Below, one piece after another: positions 25,957 to 35,535 of a stretch of 64,000 nucleotides of DNA. The position numbers and the translations under genes are program-made. Origin of the DNA: Xylophilus sp. (GTDB taxonomy: Bacteria; Pseudomonadota; Gammaproteobacteria; Burkholderiales; Burkholderiaceae_C); NCBI GenBank assembly GCA_009914555.1, contig WNDY01000018.1, forward strand, positions 1 through 64,000, in the 5' to 3' direction. The notes below the pieces were generated by a model. The model searched no databases and had not been told where the DNA came from. It saw only the letters and a program-made list of their open reading frames with translations. The stretch's first letter is position 1; each line of letters begins with the position of its first letter.

Positions 25957-27219
25957 TCAGCCGCCGCGCCGCATCATGTCGAAGAAGTCCACGTTCGTCT
26001 TCGTGGCCTTCATGTTCTTGATCATGAGCTCCATCGATTCGATCTCGTCCATGTTGTACATGAACTGGCGCAGGATGCGGGTCTTCTGGAGGATCTCCTG
26101 CGGCAGCAGCAGTTCCTCGCGGCGGGTGCCGCTCTTGTTGAGTTCGATGGCCGGGAACACGCGCTTCTCGTAGAGGCGGCGGCTCAGGTGCACTTCGCTG
26201 TTGCCGGTGCCCTTGAACTCCTCGAAGATCACTTCGTCCATGCGGCTGCCGGTGTCCACGAGCGCGGTGGCGATGATGGTCAGCGAGCCGCCTTCCTCGA
26301 CCTTGCGCGCCGCGCCGAAGAAGCGCTTGGGGCGCTGCAGCGCGTTGGAATCGACGCCGCCCGACAGCACCTTGCCGGAAGAGGGCACGACGTTGTTGTA
26401 GGCGCGGGCCAGGCGGGTGATGGAATCGAGCAGGATCACCACGTCCTTCTTGAGTTCGACCAGGCGCTTGGCCCGCTCGATCACCATCTCGGCCACGTGC
26501 ACGTGGCGGGCGGCCGGCTCGTCGAAGGTGGAGGCGATGATCTCGCCCTTGACCGAGCGCTGCATCTCGGTCACTTCCTCGGGCCGCTCGTCGACCAGCA
26601 GCACCATGAGGTGCACGTCCGGGTGGTTGGCCGTGATCGCATGGGCGATGTGCTGCATCATCATCGTCTTGCCGCTCTTGGGCGGCGCGACGATCAGCGC
26701 GCGCTGGCCGCGGCCGATGGGGGCGATGATGTCGATGATGCGGCCGGTGATGTTCTCCTCGCCCTTGAAGTCGCGCTCGAGCTTGAGCTGCTCCTTCGGG
26801 AACAGCGGGGTCAGGTTCTCGAACATGACCTTGTGCTTGTTCTGCTCGGGCGGGCCGCCGCTGACCGCATCGAGCTTGGTCAGCGCGAAGTAGCGCTCCC
26901 CGTCCTTGGGAATGCGCACTTCGCCTTCGACCATGTCGCCGGTGTGCAGGTTGAAGCGGCGCACCTGCGAGGGCGAGATGTAGATGTCGTCAGTGCTCGC
27001 GGTGAAGCTCGTGTCGGGGCTGCGCAGGAAGCCGAAGCCGTCCGGCAGGATCTCGAGCACGCCGTCGGCGAAGACCTGCTCGCCGGCCTTCGCGCGCTTC
27101 TTGATGATGGCGAACATCAGCTCCTGCTTGCGCATCCGCCCGGTGTTCTCGATTTCAAGCTCTTCGGCCTGCTTGAGGACTTCGGACACGTGCAGTGCCT
27201 TGAGTTCGTTCAAATGCAT
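25957..27219 (-). CDS. rho: Transcription termination factor Rho
   Basis: 420 aa, full length. N-terminal helical and RNA-binding domains ([40 protein letters not shown]), Walker [10 protein letters not shown]-loop and Walker [18 protein letters not shown], and the translocation loop region [23 protein letters not shown]. It is the hexameric RNA-dependent ATPase that ends untranslated transcripts. trxA lies upstream on the same strand, a neighbourhood common in betaproteobacteria. Confidence 0.98.
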   Translation of the reverse strand: MHLNELKALHVSEVLKQAEELEIENTGRMRKQELMFAIIKKRAKAGEQVFADGVLEILPDGFGFLRSPDTSFTASTDDIYISPSQVRRFNLHTGDMVEGEVRIPKDGERYFALTKLDAVSGGPPEQNKHKVMFENLTPLFPKEQLKLERDFKGEENITGRIIDIIAPIGRGQRALIVAPPKSGKTMMMQHIAHAITANHPDVHLMVLLVDERPEEVTEMQRSVKGEIIASTFDEPAARHVHVAEMVIERAKRLVELKKDVVILLDSITRLARAYNNVVPSSGKVLSGGVDSNALQRPKRFFGAARKVEEGGSLTIIATALVDTGSRMDEVIFEEFKGTGNSEVHLSRRLYEKRVFPAIELNKSGTRREELLLPQEILQKTRILRQFMYNMDEIESMELMIKNMKATKTNVDFFDMMRRGG

Positions 27220-27359
27220 GGAAACTACTCCTTCGGCGGAGTTCTTGTGAGAGTCAGGGGGAGGTTACCGAGGCGCTGCGCTGCGTGGCGCGGCCTGTTC
27301 ACGGACAAAACCGGAGAACCCGAGCCCGGCGCCGATGCAGGCTACCGGGATGTCTGGCG

Positions 27360-27420
27360 CGGATTATGACAGGAAAATCGCGGAGGACGAAAGGGGATTT
27401 TTGCGCGGGACAGGGAGTAT
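27360..27420 (+). repeat. 53-bp paired GTAT element, copy I (trxA-rho spacer)
   Basis: Degenerate first copy CGGATTAT (27360-27367) and exact GGGAGTAT (27413-27420), TAT-to-TAT 53 bp. An AAAATC/GATTTT dyad lies between. It sits in the 245-bp spacer between trxA and rho, antisense to both. Confidence 0.65.
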
Positions 27421-27464
27421 GCGCCGTCCAGGCCCGGGCGCAGGGGCCTGGCGGCGGATGCCGC

Positions 27465-27800
27465 TCAGGCGGCGAGCTGCTGGTCGAGGAACGCGGTGAG
27501 CTGGGCCTTCGACAGCGCACCGACCTTGGTGGCAGCGAGCTTGCCGTCCTTGAACAGCATCAGCGTGGGGATGCCGCGGATGCCGAACTTGGCCGGGATG
27601 TCGCGGTTCTCGTCCACGTTGAGCTTGGCGATCTGGAGCTTGTCCTGGTAGCCGGTGGCCACTTCGTCGAGGATCGGGGCGATCATGCGGCAGGGGCCGC
27701 ACCATTCGGCCCAGTAGTCCACCAGCACGGGCTTGCTGGACTGGAGCACATCGGTCTCGAAGCTGGTGTCGGAAACGTGTTTGATCAGGTCGCTGGCCAT
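27465..27800 (-). CDS. trxA: Thioredoxin
   Basis: 111 aa. Active-site WCGPC at 33-37 within [20 protein letters not shown], cis-proline region [14 protein letters not shown], and C-terminal helix. It reduces protein disulfides in the cytoplasm. Standard length. A 245-bp spacer with copy I of the dispersed element separates it from rho downstream. Confidence 0.97.
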   Translation of the reverse strand: MASDLIKHVSDTSFETDVLQSSKPVLVDYWAEWCGPCRMIAPILDEVATGYQDKLQIAKLNVDENRDIPAKFGIRGIPTLMLFKDGKLAATKVGALSKAQLTAFLDQQLAA

Positions 27801-27853
27801 GACGGAATCCTTTTGCTGGGGGTTGTCTGCTATGCAGCTAGAGTGGCGGCATT

Positions 27854-30502
27854 GTGACAGATACCAAGCACCACGACGGGGCCGCGCCGCCTATGCCCGG
27901 CATAGCCAAAGGCAATGAAAAACGGCCTGCGCAAGCTGATGCGCACCATGCCGAACGGCTCTGGCTGGACCCCCGCGATGGCGTGGTGGCGCAACTCGAC
28001 GCCGTCTTCCAGCGCCACGGCGTGCATCCGGCGCACGTGGTCGTCCTCGTTCCCTACGCGCAGCTGCTGCCCATCGCCAGAGGGTATTGGGCGCGCCGCC
28101 ATCCCGACGGCTTCGCGCCGCGCTTCGAGACGACGACGAGCTGGTCCACCGCGCTCGGCGCCGCGCCGCCTTCGGGCCTGGACGTGACCGGCGACATCGC
28201 CCACGACGCCTTGACCGCCCAGACCCTGCTGGAGCGTGCCGGCCTGGCCGACCAGGCCGCCGTGCTGGCCCCGGCCGTGGTCGAGGCCGCCCAGCAACTG
28301 CACCGCGTGGTCTGCGCCCATGCGCCGGACCGGCGCGAAGCCTGGGGCCAAAAGGCGCGCGAAGCCGTGGCCTTCGACGCCGGCGCGGCCGTGCTGGCCT
28401 ACGAGGCCGCGGCCCAGCGCATCGCGCTCGAATGGGCGCTGGCCTCCGGCTGCCACAGCGACCTGCTCTTCAGCCCCGCCGCACGGGCCGGCGGTGTGCG
28501 CTGCCTGGTCGTGCTCGAAGGCCTGCGCGAAGAACCGCTGGCCGAAGCGCTGGCGCAGCACTGGGCCACGGTCGAGGGCGTCTGCCCGGTCGAGCGCATC
28601 CGGCTCAACCCCGATGCGATGCCCGCAGCCGCGGCCCGCCTGCATGCCTGCGCCGATGCCGAGGACGAAGCCGAGCGCGCCGCCGCCTGCGTGCTCGCCC
28701 GTGTGGCCGAGGGCGCCGTGCCGGTCGCGCTCGTCGCCATCGACCGGGCGCTGACCCGGCGCATCGGCGCGCTGCTCTCGTCCCGCGGCCTGGTGCTGCG
28801 CGACGAGAGCGGCTGGAAGCTCTCCACCACCCGCGCCGCCGCCGACGTGATGGCCGCGTTGCGCGCCTGTTCGCGCCAGGCCTCGGCCGACGACGTGCTC
28901 GACTGGCTCAAGAGCGCGCCCGCCCTGCGCGGCGGCCTGCTGCGCCAGCTCGAAGCCGCCCTGCGCCGCGACGGCGTGCGCCTGTGGCGCAGCTGGCGGC
29001 CGCCGCGCACCGAAGGCTTGGATGCGCTGCGCGAATTCGCCGAGCGCATCGACGGCCTGCGCGCCACGATGCAGTCCAGCCGTCCGCTGGCCGCATGGAT
29101 CGGCGCGCTGCGCGGCCTGCTGCAGGCCGGCGGGCGCTGGGAATCGCTGACGACCGATGCCGCCGGCGGCAAGCTCGTTGCCACGCTGCGTCTGGACGAC
29201 GGCGCAGCCGAGCGTTTCACCGCCGAACTGGCCGAGGGCATGTGGGCGGAGCGTGGCATGGGCCTGTCGGACTTCACTGCCTGGGTCAACCGCGGGCTGG
29301 AGGCTGTGAGCTTCCTGCCCGAGGCGCGCTGGCAGACCGTCGCCGCCCAGGTGCTGGTGCTGCCGCTGACCTCGCTGCTGGCCCGGCCCGTGGGCGCCGT
29401 CGTGCTGCCGGGCTGCGACGAGGTGCGGCTGCCCGCCGCGCCCGAGCCGCCGGGCGAATGGACGGCCGCCCAGCGCGCCGCCCTCGGACTGCCCACGCGC
29501 GAAATCCTGCAGACCGAAACGGCGCAGGCGTGGAAGCAGGCGCTGCTCGCGCCGTCGGTCGATCTGCTCTGGCGGGCCGGCGATGCCGGCGGCGAACCGC
29601 TGCTGGCAAGCCCCCTGGTGCTGGCTCTGCGTTCGCGCGCCGGCGCCGCCGTGCCGGGCGACGATCCGCGCGAGCGGCGCAGCGTGGCGCTGGCGCCCAC
29701 CGTGCCGCCGCTGCCGCGCGGCGATGCGCTGCCGGTCGCCAGGCTCTCGGCCAGCGCCTATGAAGACCTGCGCAAGTGCCCGTACCGCTTCTTCGCGCTG
29801 CGCCAGCTCGGCCTGCAGGAGGCCGATGAACTCGATGCCGAAGTCGACAAGCGCGACTTCGGCATCTGGCTGCATGCGGTGCTGCGCAGCTTCCACGAGG
29901 GGCTGGCCGCCGACCCGTGCGACGACGCGCACGAGCGCCGCGCCCGCCTGGACGCGGCGGCGGACGAGGCCACGCGCCGCCAGGGCCTGGCGCCGGAGGA
30001 GTTCCTGCCGTTCGCCGCGAGCTGGCCGCAGGTGCGCGACGGCTACCTGGCCTGGCTGGCCGGCCACGAGGCCGCGGGCCTGCGCTTCGACCGCGCCGAG
30101 AGCTGGCACGACCAGCCGCTCGGCCCGGTCGCGCTCGTCGGCCAGATCGACCGGCTCGACAAGCGGGCCGAGGGCCTGCTGGTGATCGACTACAAGACCG
30201 AGAGCCTGGCGACCAGCCGCGACCGGGTGAAGAACCCGTCGGAGGACACCCAGCTCGCGTTCTATGCCGCGCTGGTGCCCGACGACACGCTGCGCGCCGC
30301 GTACGTCAACGTGGGCGAGCGCGGCGAGACCCAGTTCGTCGAACAGCCCGACGTGGTGGCCGCGCGCGATGCGCTGGTCGAGGGCATCCTGTCGGACCTG
30401 GGGCGCATCGCCGAAGGGCAGGCGATGCCGGCGCTCGGCGAAGGTGCGGTCTGCGACTGGTGCGCGGCGCGCGGGCTGTGCCGCAAGGATTTCTGGATGT
30501 GA
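27854..30502 (+). CDS. addB: AddB-like subunit of an AddAB helicase-nuclease
   Basis: 882 aa from GTG 27854. The N-terminal two thirds is an inactivated helicase-like region. The C-terminus is a PD-(D/E)XK nuclease domain: [53 protein letters not shown], and [10 protein letters not shown]. The four cysteines (one in RKCPYR, three in the C-terminal cluster) match the iron-sulfur clasp of AddB nucleases. With AddA it resects double-strand breaks. It starts 53 bp from the divergent trxA. Confidence 0.87.
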   Translation: MTDTKHHDGAAPPMPGIAKGNEKRPAQADAHHAERLWLDPRDGVVAQLDAVFQRHGVHPAHVVVLVPYAQLLPIARGYWARRHPDGFAPRFETTTSWSTALGAAPPSGLDVTGDIAHDALTAQTLLERAGLADQAAVLAPAVVEAAQQLHRVVCAHAPDRREAWGQKAREAVAFDAGAAVLAYEAAAQRIALEWALASGCHSDLLFSPAARAGGVRCLVVLEGLREEPLAEALAQHWATVEGVCPVERIRLNPDAMPAAAARLHACADAEDEAERAAACVLARVAEGAVPVALVAIDRALTRRIGALLSSRGLVLRDESGWKLSTTRAAADVMAALRACSRQASADDVLDWLKSAPALRGGLLRQLEAALRRDGVRLWRSWRPPRTEGLDALREFAERIDGLRATMQSSRPLAAWIGALRGLLQAGGRWESLTTDAAGGKLVATLRLDDGAAERFTAELAEGMWAERGMGLSDFTAWVNRGLEAVSFLPEARWQTVAAQVLVLPLTSLLARPVGAVVLPGCDEVRLPAAPEPPGEWTAAQRAALGLPTREILQTETAQAWKQALLAPSVDLLWRAGDAGGEPLLASPLVLALRSRAGAAVPGDDPRERRSVALAPTVPPLPRGDALPVARLSASAYEDLRKCPYRFFALRQLGLQEADELDAEVDKRDFGIWLHAVLRSFHEGLAADPCDDAHERRARLDAAADEATRRQGLAPEEFLPFAASWPQVRDGYLAWLAGHEAAGLRFDRAESWHDQPLGPVALVGQIDRLDKRAEGLLVIDYKTESLATSRDRVKNPSEDTQLAFYAALVPDDTLRAAYVNVGERGETQFVEQPDVVAARDALVEGILSDLGRIAEGQAMPALGEGAVCDWCAARGLCRKDFWM

Positions 30503-30512
30503 CCGGATGAAG

Positions 30513-30573
30513 ATACTACCGGGTGGAAGGCGTCGCTGCGCAGAATGGAAGAGCGTATTGAGCCTATACTCCC
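30513..30573 (-). repeat. 53-bp paired GTAT element, copy E (addB-addA spacer)
   Basis: On the minus strand GGGAGTAT (30573-30566) followed by GGTAGTAT (30520-30513), TAT-to-TAT exactly 53 bp. It fills the gap between addB and addA and ends 23 bp before the addA ATG, so it forms the leader of addA. Confidence 0.8.
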
Positions 30574-30595
30574 ACCTCCATTGCTTGAATCGCCG

Positions 30596-33500
30596 ATGAC
30601 CGCCGTCTTCGCCTACGAACACAACGGCCAGCGCGTGCCGCGCGAGGCGTTCTACGCCATCGCCTGCGACCCGCGCCGCAGCGTGGCGGTGGAGGCCTGC
30701 GCGGGTGCCGGCAAGACCTGGATGCTGGTCTCGCGCATCGTGCGCGCGCTGCTGGCCGGCTGCGCGCCGCACGAGATCCTGGCGATCACCTTCACCAAGA
30801 AGGCCGCGGGCGAGATGCGCGAGCGCCTGCACGAATGGCTCGCGGCCTTCGCGGCCACGGCCGACGACGCGGCGCTGGCGGGCGACCTGGCTGCGCGCGG
30901 CGTGCCGGCGGCCGAGATCACGCCCGCGCTCTGCGAGCGCCTGCGCGGGCTGGAGCAGGCGGTGTTCGCGGCCGGCCGGCCGGTGCAGATCCGCACCTTC
31001 CACAGCTGGTTCGCCGCGCTGCTGCGGGCCGCGCCGCTGGCCGTGCTGCAGCGGCTGGAGCTGCCGGCCGGCTACGAGCTGCTGCAGGACGACGCCGAGG
31101 CCGTCGCCCGCGTCTGGCGGCCGTTCCAGACCGCCGTCGTGGCCGATGCCGCGCTGCGCGCCGACTACGAGGCGGCCGTCGCCGCCCACGGCCGGCGGCA
31201 GGCGCACAAGGCGCTGGAGTCGGCGCTGGCGCGGCGCACCGAGTTCGCGCTGGCCGATGCCTGCGGCGTGGTCGATGCGTCCGTGCCCGATTGGCGGGCC
31301 GTCTGGCCCGACATGGCCGCGGCCGGCGACCGCCCGGCCGACTGGCTGCTCGCGCAGCGCGATGCGTTGGTCGCCGCATCGCGCGCGCTCGGCGCGGCCA
31401 GCGCGAAGACCTTCGCGCAAAAGGGCGCCGAACTGGAGCAGGCCGTCACCACGGGCGATGCCGCGGCCGTGGTCGATGCGCTCTTCACCGCCACCGGCGG
31501 GCCGCGCAAGTTCAGCGACAAGCTCGCCGGCATCGACGCGGTGCGCGCCGTGCAGGACTGCGTGCAGCGCTTCCGCGATGCCCAGGCCCAGCATGCGGCC
31601 TGGCAGCACCACCACCGCACCGCGCGGCTGGCGCGGACGCTGATTGCGGCCTACGTGCAGGTCAAGCACGACAACCGCTGGGTCGACATGAACGACGTCG
31701 AGCGCGCCGCCGGCCTCATGCTGTCCGACGAGGTGCTCGCCGGCTGGGTGCAGCAGAAGCTCGACGCGCAGGTCCGCCATCTGCTGGTCGACGAGTTCCA
31801 GGACACCAATCCGCTGCAGTGGCAGGCGCTGGCCGCGTGGCTCTCGGGCTACGCCGGCGCGGGCGGAGGGCGCGCGGCGCCCGGCGTCTTCCTCGTGGGC
31901 GACCCCAAGCAGAGCATCTACCGCTTCCGCCGCGCCGAGCCGCAGGTGTTCCGCGCGGCCCAGCGCTTCGTCGTGGACGAGCTGGGCGGCGACCGGCTCG
32001 CCTGCGACCACACGCGGCGCAATGGCCGGGCCGTCATCGCGCTGGTCAACGCGGCCATGGGCGCGGCCCAGGCAAAGGGCGAGTACGAAGGCTTTCGCGC
32101 CCACACCACCGAATCGGCGGCCGAGGGCGCGGTGCTGAAGCTGCCGCCGATCGGCCGGGCGGCCAAGGAGGAAGTAGAGGGCGCCGAGTCCGCACCCGCC
32201 TGGCGCGACAGCCTGACCACGCCGCGCGTGCTGCCCGAGGAAACCCTGCGCCACCGCGAATGCGCCCAGGCGGCGGCCTGGATCGTGGCCGAGATGGCCG
32301 CGCGCCGGCTGCCGGCGCGCGAGGTGATGGTGCTGTCGCGCCGCCGCGTCACGCTGTCGGTCATGCAGGACGCCCTGCGCGCCCACGGCATCGCCACGCA
32401 GCAGCCCGAGAAGACCGACCTCTGCGACGCGCCCGAGGTGCAGGACGTCGTCGCGCTGCTCGACGCGCTGGTGTCCACCGGCCACGACCTGTCGCTGGCG
32501 CGGGCGCTGCGCTCGCCGCTGTTCGGCCTCGCCGACGACGACCTGGTGCAGATCGCGCTGGCGCGCCGCCGCCGGAAGGAATCAAATACCCCTGGGGATA
32601 CGATCTGGTTCCGCCTGCTGACCAATGGCTATGAAGATATACCCCGGCATCTTCACCACATCGGTCCGACGCTGCTGCGCTGGCGCGGCTGGCTCGCCGC
32701 GCTGCCGCCGCATGACGCGGTCGATGCGATCTATGACGATGGCGACGTGCTCGCGCGCTACGCCGCTGCGGCGCCCGCGGCCCTGCGCGAGACCATGCTG
32801 GCAAGGCTGCGCGCCGTGCCGGCCGCGGCGCTGGAACTCGACGGCGGCCGCTATGCCACGGCCTACCGCTTCGTGCGCGCGCTCAAGGCCGGCGGGCTTC
32901 CGGCGCCGGCGCGCGCCGATGCCGACGCCGTGCGGCTGCTGACGGTGCACGGCGCCAAGGGGCTGGAGGCGAGCCTCGTGCTGATGCTCGATACCGACCC
33001 CGCGCCGGCTGCGGCCGAGACCATGGGCGTGCTGGTCGACTGGCCGGGCGAGGCGGCAGGCCCCGTCTCCTTCGTCTTCTTCGCCAGCGAAGGCGCGCCG
33101 CCGCCGAGCGCGGCCGCCGCCATGGCGGCCGAGCGTCTGGCCCGCGGCCGCGAGGAATTGAACGGCCTCTACGTCGCCACGACCCGCGCCCGCCATGTGC
33201 TGGCGCTGTCGTCGGCCGTGCCGCACCGCGCCAGCGACGGCAGCTGGTGGCGCCGACTGGCCGACCTGGCCGTGCCGGCCGAGATCGCCGGGCCGTCCGC
33301 CGACACCACCTGCTGGCTGCCCGACGGCGACGCCGGCCCGGCCACGGTCACGCTGCCCGTCGTGCCCACGCTGCCGCCCGAACGGCTGGCGCAGCCGCCG
33401 GCCGAAGACCCGGTGGATGCGCCAGCCGCCGCCGATGCCGGCTCGGCGTCGGCCCGCATCGGCCTGGCGATGCACCGCCTGCTCGAATGGGCCGAGCGCG

Positions 33501-33988
33501 TGGACGGGCAGGGCGAACCCGACCCGGATGCGCGCCATCCCTCGCCCGTGCGGCTGCGCGCCGCAGCGCGTGAATTCGGGCTCGACAGCACGCAGGCCGA
33601 CCAGGCCGCCCGGCTCGCGGCCGCCATCCTCGACGGCGACGGCGGCTGGGCCTGGAACCCGGCGCTGCTCGACTGGCAGGCCAGCGAGGTGCCGCTGGCC
33701 CATGCCGGCCAGCAGCTGCGCATCGACCGGCTGGTGCGCCGGCGCGACAGCGGCGAATGGTGGGTGCTCGACTACAAGTCCGCCGCCGCGCCCGAGCGCA
33801 AGCCCGAACTCATCGCGCAGCTGCAGACCTACCGCGCGGCCGTCCGCGCCGCCCGGCCGGGCGACGTGGTGCGCGCCGCCTTCCTGACCGGCCGCGGCAC
33901 GCTGGTCGTGCTCGACGAGGCCGCCGCGGCGCCTCTTCCATCGGCATCTCCATCGGCCCGGCAGGCCGACCTGTTCTCCGAATCCTGA
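30596..33988 (+). CDS. addA: AddA-like UvrD-family helicase-nuclease
   Basis: 1130 aa. Walker A ACAGAGKTWMLVSRI (about 34-48), AITFTKKAAGEMRERL, Walker B/DEFQDTN (LLVDEFQDTNPLQWQAL), GDPKQSIYRFRRAE, LTVHGAKGLEASLVLM, and a C-terminal nuclease motif WWVLDYKSAAAPERKPELIAQLQTYR. It drives unwinding and end resection with AddB. Residues about 664-684 are encoded by copy F of the dispersed element, read through in frame between QIALARRRRKE and LLRWRGW. ATG 30596 is preferred; an ATG at 30545 would add residues from copy E. Confidence 0.9.
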   Translation: MTAVFAYEHNGQRVPREAFYAIACDPRRSVAVEACAGAGKTWMLVSRIVRALLAGCAPHEILAITFTKKAAGEMRERLHEWLAAFAATADDAALAGDLAARGVPAAEITPALCERLRGLEQAVFAAGRPVQIRTFHSWFAALLRAAPLAVLQRLELPAGYELLQDDAEAVARVWRPFQTAVVADAALRADYEAAVAAHGRRQAHKALESALARRTEFALADACGVVDASVPDWRAVWPDMAAAGDRPADWLLAQRDALVAASRALGAASAKTFAQKGAELEQAVTTGDAAAVVDALFTATGGPRKFSDKLAGIDAVRAVQDCVQRFRDAQAQHAAWQHHHRTARLARTLIAAYVQVKHDNRWVDMNDVERAAGLMLSDEVLAGWVQQKLDAQVRHLLVDEFQDTNPLQWQALAAWLSGYAGAGGGRAAPGVFLVGDPKQSIYRFRRAEPQVFRAAQRFVVDELGGDRLACDHTRRNGRAVIALVNAAMGAAQAKGEYEGFRAHTTESAAEGAVLKLPPIGRAAKEEVEGAESAPAWRDSLTTPRVLPEETLRHRECAQAAAWIVAEMAARRLPAREVMVLSRRRVTLSVMQDALRAHGIATQQPEKTDLCDAPEVQDVVALLDALVSTGHDLSLARALRSPLFGLADDDLVQIALARRRRKESNTPGDTIWFRLLTNGYEDIPRHLHHIGPTLLRWRGWLAALPPHDAVDAIYDDGDVLARYAAAAPAALRETMLARLRAVPAAALELDGGRYATAYRFVRALKAGGLPAPARADADAVRLLTVHGAKGLEASLVLMLDTDPAPAAAETMGVLVDWPGEAAGPVSFVFFASEGAPPPSAAAAMAAERLARGREELNGLYVATTRARHVLALSSAVPHRASDGSWWRRLADLAVPAEIAGPSADTTCWLPDGDAGPATVTLPVVPTLPPERLAQPPAEDPVDAPAAADAGSASARIGLAMHRLLEWAERVDGQGEPDPDARHPSPVRLRAAAREFGLDSTQADQAARLAAAILDGDGGWAWNPALLDWQASEVPLAHAGQQLRIDRLVRRRDSGEWWVLDYKSAAAPERKPELIAQLQTYRAAVRAARPGDVVRAAFLTGRGTLVVLDEAAAAPLPSASPSARQADLFSES
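32586..32646 (-). repeat. 53-bp paired GTAT element, copy F (inside addA)
   Basis: On the minus strand CGGGGTAT (32646-32639) and AGGGGTAT (32593-32586), TAT-to-TAT 53 bp. It lies wholly inside addA, keeps the frame, and encodes NTPGDTIWFRLLTNGYEDIP or nearly so. Confidence 0.75.
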
Positions 33989-35313
33989 TGACCTCTCCCC
34001 TGACTCCTTCCTCTGCGGTCGCCGTCGTCGGTGCCGGCCCGGCCGGCCTGATGGCGGCCGAAGCGCTGTCGGCCGCCGGGCTGCCCGTCGCCGTGTACGA
34101 CGCCATGCCCTCGGCCGGGCGCAAGTTCCTGCTCGCCGGCCGCGGCGGGCTCAACCTGACCCATTCGGAACCTGCGGACGCCTTCGCCGCCCGCTTCGGC
34201 GCGCGCCAGGCCGAGGTCGGCGCCTGGCTCGCCGGGTTCGACGCCCAGGCGGTCCGCGACTGGGCCCGGGGCCTCGGCGTCGAGACCTTCGTTGGCACGT
34301 CGGGCCGCGTGTTCCCGCAGGACATGAAGGCCGCGCCGCTGCTGCGCGCCTGGCTGCACCGGCTGCGGTCGGCCGGCGTCGCGTTCCATATGCGCCACCG
34401 CTGGACCGGCTGGGCCGACGACGGCGCGCTGCGCTTTTGCGCGCCGGCCGGCGAGGCCGTCGTGCCGGCCGCAGCCACGGTGCTGGCCCTGGGCGGCGCG
34501 AGCTGGCCGCGGCTGGGCTCCGACGGCGCCTGGGTGCCGCTGCTCGAAGCCCGCGGCGTGCCGGTCGCGCCGCTGGTGCCGGCCAACTGCGGTTTCGACG
34601 TCGCCGGCCGGGCGCCGGCGGGCGAAGAAGCGGCCGAGTCGCGCCGCGACTTCCTCAAGGACCTGCTGGGCCGCGGCCCGACCACCGCGCCGGCCGCCGC
34701 CGGCTGGACGCCATTCTTCGCCGAGCGCTTCGCCGGCCAGCCGTTCAAGTCGGTGGCGATCCGCTTTGGCGACTTCGCACGGCGCGGCGAGTTCGTCGCC
34801 ACCGCCACCGGCGTCGAGGGCAGCCTGGTCTATGCCGCCTCGGCTCTGCTGCGCGACGAGATCGCCCGCAGCGGCAACGCCACCTTCCACCTCGACCTGC
34901 TGCCCGGCCACACGCCCGAGCGCGTGCTGGCCGAGGTGCGCCATCCGCGCGGCTCGCGCTCGCTCGGCAGCCATCTGAAGAGCCGGCTCGGGCTCGACGG
35001 CATCAAGACCGCGTTGCTCCACGAACTGCTGCCGAAGGACGTGCTCGCGTCGCCCGACGCGCTGGCCGCCGCGATCAAGGCGCTGCCCGTCACGCTGGCC
35101 GCGCCGCGCCCGGTGGCCGAGGCGATCAGCACCGCCGGCGGCGTGCCGTTCGAGGCGCTCGACGCCAACGGCATGGTCGCCGCGCTGCCCGGCGTGTTCG
35201 TCGCGGGCGAGATGCTGGACTGGGAGGCGCCGACCGGCGGCTACCTGCTGACCGCGAGCCTCGCCAGCGGGGTGGCGGCGGCACAGGGCGTGCGCGCCTG
35301 GCTGGAGCGCTAG
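33988..35313 (+). CDS. NAD(P)/FAD-dependent oxidoreductase (TIGR03862-like flavoprotein)
   Basis: 441 aa. FAD-binding GxGxxG motif VAVVGAGPAGLMAAEAL at 11-27, then AGRKFLLAGRGGLNLTHSE, VLALGGASWPRLGSDGAWVPLL and a C-terminal GVFVAGEMLDWEAPTGGYLLTASLASG. These are marks of the HI0933/YhiN-related flavoprotein group whose reaction is unknown. It starts in ATGA overlap with addA, so it is translated from the same message. Confidence 0.87.
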   Translation: MTSPLTPSSAVAVVGAGPAGLMAAEALSAAGLPVAVYDAMPSAGRKFLLAGRGGLNLTHSEPADAFAARFGARQAEVGAWLAGFDAQAVRDWARGLGVETFVGTSGRVFPQDMKAAPLLRAWLHRLRSAGVAFHMRHRWTGWADDGALRFCAPAGEAVVPAAATVLALGGASWPRLGSDGAWVPLLEARGVPVAPLVPANCGFDVAGRAPAGEEAAESRRDFLKDLLGRGPTTAPAAAGWTPFFAERFAGQPFKSVAIRFGDFARRGEFVATATGVEGSLVYAASALLRDEIARSGNATFHLDLLPGHTPERVLAEVRHPRGSRSLGSHLKSRLGLDGIKTALLHELLPKDVLASPDALAAAIKALPVTLAAPRPVAEAISTAGGVPFEALDANGMVAALPGVFVAGEMLDWEAPTGGYLLTASLASGVAAAQGVRAWLER

Positions 35314-35346
35314 GCGCAGAAGAAGGAGAGAGGAGAGGGGAAGGTT

Positions 35347-35439
35347 GACGAGCCCGATCCTGGCACTGTATCCACGGTTAGGGCTGCTTGGTTCCCCACC
35401 TGACCCGGTTGGCCGCTTCCCCATGCAGGGGGGCCCGTC
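35347..35439 (-). ncRNA. ffs: 4.5S signal recognition particle RNA
   Basis: On the minus strand the 5' end GACGGGCCC (35439-35431) pairs with the 3' end GGGCTCGTC (35355-35347) as a 9-bp closing stem with one wobble. The conserved Ffh-binding region reads GGGTCAGGTGGGGAACCAAG followed by CAGCCCTAA, as in betaproteobacterial SRP RNAs. About 93 nt. It is divergent from dnaX. Ends are estimated from the stem. Confidence 0.92.
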
Positions 35440-35535
35440 AACTGGCGATTGTACCCGCGGATCGGAGCCGCCGCGGCGAAGCGACCCCACGAAGCGCAGG
35501 CCGCAGGGTTCCGCGCACCCGTAGAATCCGGCCCC

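Noticed and set aside
27830-32485. A 1551-codon open frame antisense to addB and addA
   Set aside because: Long antisense frames are expected at this GC content. The plus strand carries clear AddB and AddA motifs and the antisense product has no recognisable domain.
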